Shown here piece after piece: positions 1 through 9,609 of a DNA stretch of 64,000 nucleotides. This stretch comes from Erpobdella octoculata. Taxonomy: Eukaryota; Annelida; Clitellata; Hirudinida; Erpobdellidae. Numbering within the stretch: position 1 is the stretch's first letter; each line of letters begins with the position of its first letter. The notes beneath the pieces are model-generated. The model saw only the letters and a list, made by a program, of their open reading frames with translations. It was not told where the DNA came from and ran no database searches. The position numbers and the translations under genes are program-made. Location of the stretch: the NCBI GenBank assembly GCA_963978895.1, contig OZ022240.1:43002768-43066767 (forward strand). The letters run 5' to 3'.

Positions 1-290
1 TAGCAGCTTACTCACAAAAATTTACTGGCTGGTGCAAGAAGTAAAAGTTTAGTCAAATGATATTTTTAATAAACTGAAATAAGCAATATTGTGTTTGGAA
101 GCTGTAACTTGATTGTATTGCCAACAAAATATTGATTTGGTTAGTTGATTTGATTTAAAAATCTACTGATTAGATTTTGTAGGGGGTGATACATTCTTAA
201 AAGAATGAAAATTTTGCAATAATTACATAATTATTATAAAAATTGAAAGAAGACCTATTATTTATTGCATTATTAGAAAAATATTTAGTG
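1..290 (+). repeat. Dispersed repeat R1, 5'-truncated copy
   Basis: The window opens inside a dispersed repeat that recurs at about 1455-2880, 12290-13260, 22085-22460, 37440-38480, 51400-51530 and 62840-63860. The shared part starts with the stretch around 'cttactcacaaaa' and 'tactggctggtgcaagaag' and runs through the AT-rich tail. No coding potential is seen. Confidence 0.7.
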
Positions 291-439
291 GTTTTTCTAT
301 CATTTTTCTCGCTCCCGTGAAAAAAATTTCAATACTTTCTATACTTTCGTCTACGTTTCCGACATATACAATTTTTTTAACAATTTTTTTAAGCTACTGG
401 TAAAGCTGAAATACTTATGCCTTTGCATACGATGACTTT

Positions 440-823
440 TTTATCCGACTTATTAACATCGGTATCTTGTTCGGCTGTTTTTCTTTACAGAATTTCCTTT
501 TTTGATTAAGGCAAAATAAGTGATTCTCTTTCTTGTTTTTATTGTGTTTCAGAATAATAAATTCGTCTTCAGTGTTTTCTGAGTTGTCTTTTTTTAAACT
601 AGGTCAGCCCATGACTTTTTTATTCTAGAAGTTTCTGGTTGTTCAGTAAATACGATAAAGTTTGAATTTTTTGTTTGAGTATCATGGCACAATCTTTAAC
701 TATGTCTTTCAGTTTGCGTTTAATATTTTTTATTCTATCGTCAACTTCTTTTATTCTATTTTTTTCACAATCAAATTTCAGCAATGCTAATTTACCAAAA
801 TCAATCACACAGTATTGAGGCAT
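440..823 (-). pseudogene. Unrecognised lysine-rich ORF fragment, probably decayed
   Basis: A 67-residue minus-strand frame (823 to 620) begins MPQYCVIDFGK and continues as a K/E/D-rich, helical-looking stretch. After its stop, lysine- and glutamate-rich open sequence continues in other frames down to about 440, as expected for a gene broken by frameshifts. I do not recognise the family, and it has no paralogue elsewhere in the window. It could be chance coding potential in AT-rich DNA. Confidence 0.2.
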
Positions 824-1454
824 ACTCTTTTCGTAAATTAAACTACTAGAACATTAACAGCAAAATTTTAAAAAAATGTTTTAAGTAGTTTAATGTCCTT
901 ATACTTAGTATTTTTGGACATTAGAGCAACTGCAAAAATATGGACTTAAGTAGAATCGCAAGGCTCATCAGAATTTACAGCCAATCAAATTGTGGTATGT
1001 AAAATACGTACTGAGCAAGTCCTCAAAAAGTGAATACCTAGAGAGCGGACGTTTAATACCTATGGACAGTTTTGCCGGGCACTGAGCCATTTTAGTTTTT
1101 TATTGGTTACTGAAAAGTAGACAGTTCAAAGGAACGAAAAAATTAACAAACCCCTACTGGCTTTTATTACACATAAATACAATATCAAGAGTTACAATCT
1201 ACTGCAGGTTGCATTATAGAGTTCTTCATGCAAATAATGCCACAAGAACAAGGTCGTTTGGTAGCGTTACAGAGTAAGTCACATAAAAAAAAAATTAGTA
1301 TGAAAGAGTAAAGAAATTTCAATCCGTGCAAAAGTTTTAGGTCGTATAAGCACAATTCCTACTGTAGTTTTGATTTGTTTGTTTGATGTAGAAAGAGTTT
1401 TGTGGTCAAATTCTTATTAAGGGCCATTCAGAAACAAATTCAACTAAAGAACCT
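824..1454. other. Gene-free stretch
   Basis: AT-rich sequence without a convincing ORF, RNA gene or repeat shared with the rest of the window. Confidence 0.5.
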
Positions 1455-2880
1455 TCCGCAACTTTATCGGAACCTAATCTTTATTGCCAGCTGTTTACAC
1501 TGGACCTCCCACATGATCTGCGGTGTTGCCATTGCTTCAACGCCTATTTGATCATTAGCAACGATATACATTAATAACAAAAGGTAGCTGTTTTTAATCT
1601 TACAATAATTTTGTAAGATTAAAAAACTAAATAAAATAAAACAAATTAAATTAAGTTATTCAGGTTTGTCATATTTGAGGTTGAGTAACAATTTCAGATG
1701 AAGGAAATAAGCTGTTTAATTGTTGATCACTCAATCCATCCGTTCGTCAGTCAGTCAATCATTCGTTTTGTTACTATAAAGTTTGGACGCCAATATTAAA
1801 TATTAAAAACAGCTGTACTGTATTGTAAACCACTAGAGCAGAACATTATACACGATTAATTTCATAATTTATATTAGAAGCTGCCTAGTGCTTTGAATAG
1901 TCTGTAGCAGCTTACTCACAAAAGTTTCCTGGCTTGTGCAAGAAAGAGAAACAAAGAGAACGAGAGGAAACTCCTTCAAACTAGTCGTTCTACAGGCACA
2001 TAAAGACATAAGGAAATACAGTTTTCCCCCAAGAGTGACCAGTTTATGGAACAATTTGAAGGATAAAGTAGTTTGCTCAGAAACAATTAATGATTTTAAA
2101 AATAATTTAGATGAGGCGTGGTTGACGAGGAGATATGTATGGTGATTGTACAGCGGTTGATTTGTGACTGAGAGGCAAGAAGGCAATGTGCCTTACGCCT
2201 AATTCAATTAATAATAACAATAATAATAATAATAATAATAATAATAAGAAGTAAAAGTTCAGACGCGTGATTTTTTTATAAGCTGTAATAAGAAATATTG
2301 TGTTTGAGAGCCTAAACTTAGTTTTAATCCCAACGAAATATTGATTTGGTTAGTTGATTTCATTTAGGGTTGAGAAACTTGTCAATAAAATTTGTAGGAA
2401 TTGATAGTTTCTTAAAAAATAAAAATTTTGCAATAGTTAAATAATTGTTTGAATAATTGAAAGAAGACTTACCTGGCGTTTTTAGTGGTTTTTTTCTCTC
2501 TCGCTCCCCTTTCTTCTGCTTGCTTTCCAGCTCCTTCTTGCTTTCTTGTCCCTGTTTGCTTGTTCTACCGTTCACGCTTCCACTCTTTTATTTAATTGTA
2601 TTTCATTTATTTTCGTTGTAAACATAGATAATTATTATTTTTAATTACATTTTTTTTAATTTAAAACTTTAATAGAATGCATTGTCATAAGAAACGAGCA
2701 TATATTTGAAATTGCAGCTCAATTGGATAACGGGAAGTTAGGTAATTTTTTCTTTCAACGTTTGCAAACATTCAAGCAAACCAAAGCGGCGGAAAAGTTA
2801 ATTTAAGGAAAATAACAAAAAACCTTAAAACCAGGTTTTTTCTCAAATTTCTTTCATTTTCCGGATTTGCCAGCTTTTCA
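1455..2880 (+). repeat. Dispersed repeat R1, longest copy, interrupted by a LINE tail
   Basis: The block matches 12290-13260, 37440-38480 and 62840-63860. Landmarks in order are the 'cttccgcaactttatcggaa' head, a Tnaatt-type AT region with the hairpin-like 'cttacaataattttgtaag', the 'cactagagcagaacattata' core, the 'acttacctggcg' motif followed by a C/T-rich tract, and the 'ggataacgggaagttagg' tail. It is interrupted at 1945-2247 by a LINE fragment absent from the other copies. The repeat is non-coding and probably a non-autonomous mobile element; the C/T tract next to 'acgccaggtaagt' (minus strand) resembles the Helitron-like ends described elsewhere. Confidence 0.75.
1945..2247 (+). mobile_element. 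5'-truncated LINE: RT C-terminus, 3' UTR and (ATA)n tail
   Basis: The plus-strand frame up to 2145 encodes about 65 residues with the pattern typical of the C-terminal end of CR1/RTE/L2-like non-LTR reverse transcriptases: a RG-S-KL start, then D-RKYSFPPRV, SLWNNL and DFKNNLD-W. A stop at 2145, about 70 bp of 3' UTR and an (AAT/ATA)n tail at roughly 2215-2247 follow. Comparison with four uninterrupted R1 copies, which read 'gcaagaagtaaaag' across the site, shows exactly what was inserted; the flanks keep only a short 'gaa' overlap. It is a dead 3' fragment, as expected for 5'-truncated retrotransposition. Confidence 0.8.
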
Positions 2881-2916
2881 TTTGTTGTCAAAATTTTTAT
2901 TTTAAACGACATTTTT

Positions 2917-3560
2917 TTTACCAATGCTTTTATTAACTCGTCGGCTCTGTTTCTCTGTCTGTTTCTCTGTCTGTCTGTTTCTCTGTTTGTTTCAAATCTT
3001 GCAATCAATTTTTGAGTCACTTCCTGATGATAGATTTTTTTCAAATTTTGCATACATGCTCAAGATAGAAGACAATGCAATATTCAATTATTAGTTTTAC
3101 AATAAGTCAATTAATTTAGTTAATTTTCTTGAGGATTTTATCGAGGGGTTTCTTGAGGGTTTTCTTGAGGGTTTTCTTGACCACAAAACGCTAACCGACT
3201 GGCAGACTATTTTACCAAGTTAACACGAACCACACTCACTGACGGCGATTCTCAAGCGTGTACGAAATTTTCATGAAAATAGTTGAGATATTTAAATTCG
3301 ATGCTTTTTGATATTTTTATTATTATTACCAATGCTTTTATTAACTCGTCGTCTCTGTTTCTCTGTCTGTCTGTTTGTTTCTCTGTCTGTTTCAAATCTT
3401 GCAATCAATTTTTGAGTCACTTCCTGCTGATAGATTTTTTCAAGTTTTGCATACATGCTCAAAATAGAAGACAATGCAATATTCAATTATTAGTTTTACA
3501 ATAAGTCAATTAATTTAGATAATTTTAATTAATTTCGATATTTCGATATAATTAAGATAT
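2917..3560 (+). repeat. Repeat RC, two tandem copies with a TTCTTGAGGGTT linker
   Basis: Each copy (2917-3160 and 3325-3560) runs from 'accaatgcttttattaactc' through a TCTCTGTCTGTT microsatellite-like tract to 'attagttttacaataagtca'. Between them is a short array of about 12-bp TTTTCTTGAGGG units (3130-3182) and a unique linker. The same arrangement occurs inverted at 19097-19870, and single copies lie at 13850-14050 and 28475-28745. Small open frames here (for example 3283-3504) are translations of the repeat, not genes. Confidence 0.8.
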
Positions 3561-3904
3561 TTCGACTTTAACATAAAATAAAAGAGTAATATAAGAAAAA
3601 ATTGATTGCAAAATTTGTGTTTTAATTACATATAAGAGCATTGGTTTTAAAAATTTGTTTTTAATTTACTTGTTAAATGTATACATGTAAACATCTATAA
3701 ACTTGTTTTGCTCTAAAACATGGATAATTTTTTTTCAATTAGATTTTTTTTAATTCCTCAAATTTCAGTAAAGTGTATTGTCATGAGGATCAAACCTATC
3801 TTTCAAATTTCCTCTTGATTAAATGACGGGTGGTTAGTTAATTTTCATTTTCAAGGTTTGCAAACATTAAATCAGGCAAGGCCGGCGGTAAAATTAATAA
3901 AAGG
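3561..3904. repeat. AT-rich spacer related to the R1 tail
   Basis: There is no gene here. The part from about 3770 ('gtattgtcatgaggatcaaa') to 3904 matches 13250-13385 and the window's last bases, and is distantly similar to the R1 tail ('gcattgtcataagaaacgag'). Confidence 0.5.
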
Positions 3905-3906
3905 AA

Positions 3907-4230
3907 CTAACCGGGTACCCGGCATTGTCCGGGGTTTTAGAGGTTTTCCATCCTTTTTCTCTTATTCCCGCTTGGTCTCCCGCTCCCGGTTGCTTTCCCG
4001 TACTTGCTTGATCTCCCGTTACCGATTGCTTTCCTGTTCCCGTTCGGTTCCTTGGTCCTTATCGTTCGCTCACTTTTTTCTCCCTATCCAGCTCGCTCTT
4101 CAGTTCCCGGCTGCTTTTCCGATACCGCTTGGTTTCCTGTTCCCGCTCATTTTCCAGTTTCCGCTCGCTTTCTTATTTACGTTTCATTTGCTTTCTCGTT
4201 CCCGCTCACTTTGTGACTGATCTCAATTTA
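3907..4230 (-). mobile_element. Helitron-like 3' terminus plus C/T-rich degenerate minisatellite
   Basis: Read on the minus strand, the segment ends with a GC-rich hairpin region (ccggacaatgccgggtaccc) followed by GGTTAGT, similar to the 3' end of Helitron-type elements (hairpin, then CTRR-T). Inside it on the plus strand lies a degenerate array of CCCGCTCCCG/TTGCTTTCCCG words (about 3960-4210). The same block precedes the genes at 14470, 23320 and 39092. The long open frames at 3858-4220 are translations of this array (R/S/F/P-rich) and are not called as genes. Confidence 0.5.
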
Positions 4231-4419
4231 TTTTCACACAATCCTTTTTCTAGTGGCTATCATTAACGTGTAACAATCGTTTGAATGGCGTAGCAATGCA
4301 TAAAGGACATACCCACAGACTGTCATTTTCATATATAAAATTTAAAAATAAGTTTTTTGTGTAAAAAAAACATTGTTTTTATGGTTTGTTTGCTTTTTAG
4401 CCTTTTTGAAAGTGAATTT

Positions 4420-4466
4420 TTTTGCAAAAATTAATTGTTTTATAATTCAATTTAGCAATCTTAAAA
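4420..4466 (+). promoter_or_regulatory. Conserved leader of family A genes (type 1)
   Basis: About 45 bp immediately before the ATG ('ttgttttataattcaattta' then 'gcaatcttaaaaATGG') is nearly identical before the family A ORFs at 6385, 14470, 23320 and 39092. It contains a possible 3' splice site (...caatttag) and an A-rich, G+4 start context. Conservation here may simply reflect recent duplication. Confidence 0.45.
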
Positions 4467-6248
4467 ATGGAAAATTATTCAAGTTTTGTGAAGTGTTTCA
4501 TCTGTTCAAAAGAAATTAAAGATGCTCGGATGCTTCCATGTTTGCACAGTTTCTGTTTTGAATGTCTTAAAAGAAAATTTAATGAAAAAATTTCAAACAA
4601 AGAAATCAAATTAAATTGTCCAAAATGTAATATTTCTTTTGAAGTACCTAAAGGAGGTTTAGAAAATTTAAAGAAAAATGAATTTATTGACTGTCTTACT
4701 GAAACTAATAAAATATTCTGTGGAACTTGCTCCAAAGAAGAAGTTACCAGTTGTTGCTTGGAATGCAAGTTGTATTTGTGTTTGTCATGTTTATCTGTTC
4801 ATCAAAAAATTCCTTCAGCAAAACATCACGTTTTGGCAAAAATAAATTCGATGACAAAGGAAGATTTTGAAGCATTATATTGCAAATCTTGTCAGAAATG
4901 GGTTGATTCTGAAAAACCTTTTGATCATGAATCCTGCATCTTGACAACTTTTGCAGAATTTAAAAAAACATTCCACAAAAATTTGGAGCAAGAAGTAATT
5001 AAAAACTACAGCAACATAGAAACTCTGAAAACAAATTTAAATGCAATTAATACACAAAAACAGTCTGTTGAAAATGAAACTAAAAAATTGAAAATACAAA
5101 TTCAAGAACATTGCGAAGATCTCAAACTTAAATTTATCAATTTTATTGATTCATGCCAAAATGATTTCAATGCCATTATTGATAGAAAAAGCAATGAAAT
5201 TGATCAAAAGTTGATTTATTATTCAGAAAATATGTTAAAACTAAAGACAAAACTTGAAGAAAAAATTGAAAAACATAAAAAATGGTCTCAAAATTTTAAT
5301 CCACTTAATCTTATTGAAGCAATAGAAAATGATAATGTTAAATTGTTAGATGAAGATGAAAATAATTCAAGAAAAAATTATGAATTGATTTTAAAGTGTT
5401 TTAATGAAAAGTTGAATCTTGTTTTTAAACCAAACCCGTTGGATACAAAATTTCATTCCTCACAATTTTCAATAGGAAATTTAATGTCAACTAATGAAAT
5501 TCAACCTGAGCTTATTAAATCGATTGCCATAACTAATAATGTTCACAAATTATCGATTAGCCAAACAAAAGTGTATATCGGGAGTTTCAGAGATGATTCA
5601 TTTAAAATTGAAGTTTATTGCAAAACAACATATGAACACCTTTTTTTCATTGATTTAAATATAAAATCCTGTCACAGTTCAAAAACTGAATTAGTTGATC
5701 ATTTCTTGTGCGTGTTAAATTATTCCTCATTGGCTGTTTATAATCTTGAAAAACAGGATGATAGTCCTGATTGGAAGAAAACTATAAAACTTGAGTTTAA
5801 AGGAAATGCGATTGTCGGTTCATCGGATAAGAAATTGTTTGTTTCAGAAAATAAAAAATTAATTGAAATCACATTGAATGGCGAAATTGTACGTGTCATT
5901 GTATTCCGCGAGCATACATATTCCATTACTGGCTTGAAAAATGATCACTTTGCAATTTCAAATCGTTTAGGACTTCGTTTAATAAACTGCAAAGGAGGTA
6001 TCATTATACAAGATAATTCAAAACCAGGCGTCGATAGACATACACTGACAAAAGACAATAATTGTAACTTATTTGTTGGTGACTCTTATGAACAAAATAT
6101 TCATGTATATGATTTTAATTTAAATTTTGTAAAATCATTTAATGCTCAATGTCAACCAAGCAATATTTGTTTTGATTCAACAACGAATCGTTTATTAGTG
6201 GTTGGCATAGAAGAAAAATCTTTTATCATGAATGTTTTCCAATTGTGA
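4467..6248 (+). CDS. TRIM-like RING/B-box/coiled-coil/propeller protein, family A
   Basis: This is a 593-residue, uninterrupted ORF. A C3HC4 RING is formed by C10, C13, C25, H27, C30, C33, C51 and C54. A B-box follows (C85, C88, C97, C100, C105, C108, H112, H120/121), then a second small zinc module C139-x2-C142...H154-x2-C157. Residues about 160-300 are K/E/L/N-rich and coiled-coil-like. About 340-593 contain repeated hydrophobic strands (VYIG, LFVSENKK, LFVGDS, IHVYDFNLNFVKSF, NRLLVVG) suggesting an NHL/WD-type beta-propeller. By family this would be a cytoplasmic E3 ubiquitin ligase whose propeller recognises the target; substrate unknown. No introns are seen. Within the family two propeller segments (about 373-379 and 400-408) are hypervariable. 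The start is fixed by the conserved MENYSSF N-terminus. Confidence 0.9.
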   Translation: MENYSSFVKCFICSKEIKDARMLPCLHSFCFECLKRKFNEKISNKEIKLNCPKCNISFEVPKGGLENLKKNEFIDCLTETNKIFCGTCSKEEVTSCCLECKLYLCLSCLSVHQKIPSAKHHVLAKINSMTKEDFEALYCKSCQKWVDSEKPFDHESCILTTFAEFKKTFHKNLEQEVIKNYSNIETLKTNLNAINTQKQSVENETKKLKIQIQEHCEDLKLKFINFIDSCQNDFNAIIDRKSNEIDQKLIYYSENMLKLKTKLEEKIEKHKKWSQNFNPLNLIEAIENDNVKLLDEDENNSRKNYELILKCFNEKLNLVFKPNPLDTKFHSSQFSIGNLMSTNEIQPELIKSIAITNNVHKLSISQTKVYIGSFRDDSFKIEVYCKTTYEHLFFIDLNIKSCHSSKTELVDHFLCVLNYSSLAVYNLEKQDDSPDWKKTIKLEFKGNAIVGSSDKKLFVSENKKLIEITLNGEIVRVIVFREHTYSITGLKNDHFAISNRLGLRLINCKGGIIIQDNSKPGVDRHTLTKDNNCNLFVGDSYEQNIHVYDFNLNFVKSFNAQCQPSNICFDSTTNRLLVVGIEEKSFIMNVFQL

Positions 6249-6276
6249 TGTATATTTTTTTTATATTTATTTATAA

Positions 6277-6310
6277 CTAGCTCTGTTACCCAGTGTTAAT
6301 TTGTGGGTAA
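6277..6310 (-). mobile_element. Helitron-terminus-like motif after the family A stop
   Basis: CTAG at 6277-6280 followed on the plus strand by 'ctctgttacccagtgttaat'. Read on the minus strand this resembles hairpin plus CTAGT. It lies 29 bp after the stop here but 18 bp after it in six other copies, because of a T-run expansion in this one. Confidence 0.4.
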
Positions 6311-6384
6311 CATTAATTTTTGAGGGTAACATTAATTTTTGCACAACAAAAAATGTTTTATAATTCAATTTAGCAATCTTAAAA

Positions 6385-7971
6385 ATGGAAAATTATTCAA
6401 GTTTTGTAAAGTTGTTTCATCTGTTCAAAAGAAATTAAAGATGCTCGGATGCTTCCATGTTTGCACAGTTTCTGTTTTGAATGTCTTAAAAGAACATTTA
6501 TTAGAAAATTGTCAATTAAAGAAAACAAATTAAGTTGCCCAAAATGTAATATTTCTTTAGAAGTACCAGAAGGAGGTTTAGAATATTTGAAGAAAAATGA
6601 ATTCATTGAATGTCTCACTGAAACTAATAAAATAATCTGTGGAACTTGCTTAAAAAAAGAAGTTACTAGTTTCTGATTGTAATGCAAATTGTATTTATGT
6701 TCATCATGTGTATCTGTTCATAAAAAAATTCCTTTAGCAAAAAATCATGTTTTAGAAAGCAGTAATTTCATTGCAAAGGAGGATTTTGAAGCATCATATT
6801 GTAAATCCTGTAAAAAATGGGTTGATTCAGAAAAACGTTTTGATCATGAATCCTGCATCTTGAAATCTTTTGCAGAATTTTTAAAACGTTTACGAAACTT
6901 TGGAGCAAAATTTATTAAAAAACTACAAAAACATAGAAACTCTGAAAACAAATTTAAATGCAATTAATACACACAAACTCTTTATTGAAAATGAAACTAA
7001 AAAACTGAAAATACAAATTCAAGAGCATTGCGACGATTTTAAAGTTAAATTTATCAATTTTATTAATTTAAGTCAAAATGACTTCAATGCAATTATTGAT
7101 AGAAAAAGCAATGAAATTGATCACAAGTTAATTTCACATTTAGAAGAATTAGTGAAATTGAAAACAGAAACTGAAAAAAAAATATGAAAAATGGTCCCAA
7201 CATTTTAATCAATTTAATTTTATTGAATCAATTAAAAATGATAATGTTAAGTTGTTAGATGAAAATGAAAATATTACAAAAAAACATCGTGAATTGAGTT
7301 ATAAGTGTTTTAATGAAAAGTTGAATCTTGTTTTTAAACCAAAACCGTTGGATACAAGGTTTTATTCCTCACAATTTTCAATAGGAAATTTAATGTCAAC
7401 TAATGAAATTCAACCTGAGCTTATTAAAACAATTGCCATAACTAATTATATTGACAAAACATCGATTAGCCAAACAAAGGTGTATATCGGGAGTCTCAGA
7501 AAAAATTCCTATAAAATTGAAGTTTATTGCAAAACCACATATGAATATCTTTTTTTTGTTGATTTAAATATAGAAATTAAATACAATTTACAAACTGAAT
7601 TTATTGATAATTTCTTGTGCGTGTTAAACGATTCTTTACTGGATATTTATAATCTTGAAAAACAGAAAGACAGTCCTGATTGGAAGAAAACTAAAAAACT
7701 TGAGTTTAAAGGAAGTATGATAGTTGGTTCATCAGAAGAAGTTGTTTGTCATAGAAGAATCCATAATCTGACAACAGACAACAATTGTAACTTATTTGTT
7801 GTTGCCTCTTATGAAAATAATATTCATGTATATGATTTTAATTTGAATTTTGTAAAATCGTTTAATGCTCATTGTAAATCAAATGATATTTGTTTTGATT
7901 CAACAACGAATCGTTTATTAGTGGTTGGCGTAGAAGAACAATCTTTTATCATGAATGTTTTCCAATTGTGA
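6385..7971 (+). pseudogene. Broken family A TRIM-like gene
   Basis: A tandem copy of the upstream gene with the same leader and start (ATG at 6385). Lesions visible by comparison: one extra T after codon 9 (near 6411) shifts the frame; a TGA replaces a Cys codon of the B-box near 6674; indels near 6890 and 7180 shift it again; and about 290 bp of the propeller is missing near 7735, so the sequence jumps from the SSE region to the RRIHNLTTDNN region. Open segments at 6449-6676, 6689-6967, 6900-7187 and 7252-7971 are its pieces. RING and B-box ligands are otherwise still readable, so inactivation is fairly recent. Confidence 0.9.
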
Positions 7972-7989
7972 TGTATATTTATTTGTAAC

Positions 7990-8475
7990 AAGCTAAGTTA
8001 TTAATTGATATTTGCAACCCGTTAAAACTGGCCGAGTCCAGTTCATCACGGACCGGGTCAGGCCTAAAATTGTGTGCTTATGAAACGGGCCGGTTCAGGC
8101 ATAAATTACAAGTCACAGGGCCGTAATTTTCTTAGAAAAGAACCAGGGCCAGCTCTTAAAGAATCCGTGTCCTGTTCTATGCATTGAAATACTGCAAGGG
8201 CCAAGGCCAGGCTGTGATTTGAGGATCTTGAGACGGCATGGCCAAAACTGAAGTTAATGTCGGACAAGCTGAGACTTTTTGCCAAATATATAAAACTTTT
8301 AGGCCTGTAAAAACGTGGCGTGTCCATGTTAGAAAGGCCGGGCCTGGAATTTTGGTTTATGAAACAGCCTGGGCCAAGTATAGTTTACGGGGCGGGTCGT
8401 ACAAAATCAACCCGTGCAGTACTCTACATTGGATGTACGGTTCAAATTCTCTAATTTGAAACGAGTGAAGCCGCG
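7990..8475. repeat. GC-rich 'GGGCCGGGC' dispersed repeat
   Basis: A locally GC-rich block with repeated words such as 'ggccgggtc', 'aaacgggcc' and 'ggcctgtaaaaacg', ending 'gagtgaagccgc'. Related blocks lie at 41500-41775 and, more distantly, at 18170-18320 and 57655-57770. The 8106-8327 and 8238-8459 open frames are by-products of its composition. It is probably a non-autonomous mobile element; class unknown. Confidence 0.6.
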
Positions 8476-8860
8476 TCGGGCACTGCCAGTCTTTTTATAA
8501 AAGGATTTTGAGTCTAATACAAATTGCTGGTATCAGGCTGTAAGCCATAGATATATAACTAACCTACGATATCTGTGCTGCATATACTATTGATTTGTGG
8601 ATTTAAATTTTTTATCTAGTTTCTAAGATTAATCAGTCAAGGCAGTAATTGGTCTGATAGTGCTGAGTGTTATAAAAAATTAGTAATTCAATCTTTCCAT
8701 CATGTACAGTCAGACATGTTGCTCTGAAACAATATTTATTACAAGCCAGGAGGTGCTGTTCGGTTTCCGATAACAAACAGACCATTTATTGTTATAGTCG
8801 GAAACCTATCGAGATTTGATTTGTGGACATTTTTATTTGTTGTTCAAAAGTTTTATTAGA
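8476..8860. other. Gene-free stretch
   Basis: No ORF or known repeat. The segment near 8545-8575 is an inverted, diverged match to the 36-bp units at about 11515-11587. Confidence 0.45.
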
Positions 8861-9060
8861 CATGATAATGTAACTGAATACATGAAAAAAGATATTATAA
8901 ACATAATAGACATGATAATGTAACTGAATACATGAAAAAAGATATTATAAACATAATAGACATGATAATGTAACTGAATACATGAAAAAAGATATTATAA
9001 ACATAATAGACATGATAATGTAACTGAATACATGAAAAAAGATATTATAAACATAATTAT
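8861..9060 (+). repeat. 50-bp tandem repeat, four copies
   Basis: Units start at 8861, 8911, 8961 and 9011 and are identical apart from the last three bases of the fourth. Each begins 'catgataatgtaactgaata'. Perfect identity means a very recent expansion. There are no spacers, so it is not CRISPR-like. Confidence 0.95.
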
Positions 9061-9609
9061 CTGATGATTTGTTAGATTAACAAGTTTCAACACTATTTGA
9101 ATCGGTAGGCTGTCCGTGCCCGATTCCGATTAATCGGTTGAAATAGGACTCCGACCGATTCCGATTTCTTAATCAAAAGTCAACCCACCCTTAATAGAAA
9201 TACGGAGCCGCCAAATACAACCTGACCACAATACACAGATTTACACGATACTAAACTGCAATGCCTACAAAAAACTAAAATGTTCAAAATAATACGCTAC
9301 AAGTTTGAAAAAAATTCACAAAATTTAAGAAACCCTTGAATTCACTTAGAGACACACAAAAACAAATGAAAATGTGAAATAAGAATTTAAGCATGTTTAT
9401 TAATGTAATTTTATTAATTTAGCGTAATAGAATACATTGAATATATCTATTCAAATACATGGTTTTAAATGTTAACAGAAAGCAAACTAAACTAGTTAAA
9501 CAACTAGTCAAACTAACTTATAATTTGACAAATGCAATTTTTATAAGATCAATAAAACTATAAATCCAAACCAAATGGATATAAACTAAACACTTATAAA
9601 TTAAAAACA
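9061..9609. other. Gene-free stretch
   Basis: AT-rich 3' flank of the minus-strand gene that ends at 9610. Degenerate CCGATT words cluster at about 9115-9170. No ORF is supported. Confidence 0.5.

Noticed and set aside
4475..4768. Recurring 97-residue antisense ORF over every RING region (also 14478, 21726, 23328, 54528)
   Set aside because: Antisense of the conserved RING/B-box coding sequence; it recurs because the sense strand is conserved.
8861..9060. CRISPR-like array
   Set aside because: Units are contiguous with no spacers and the genome is eukaryotic.
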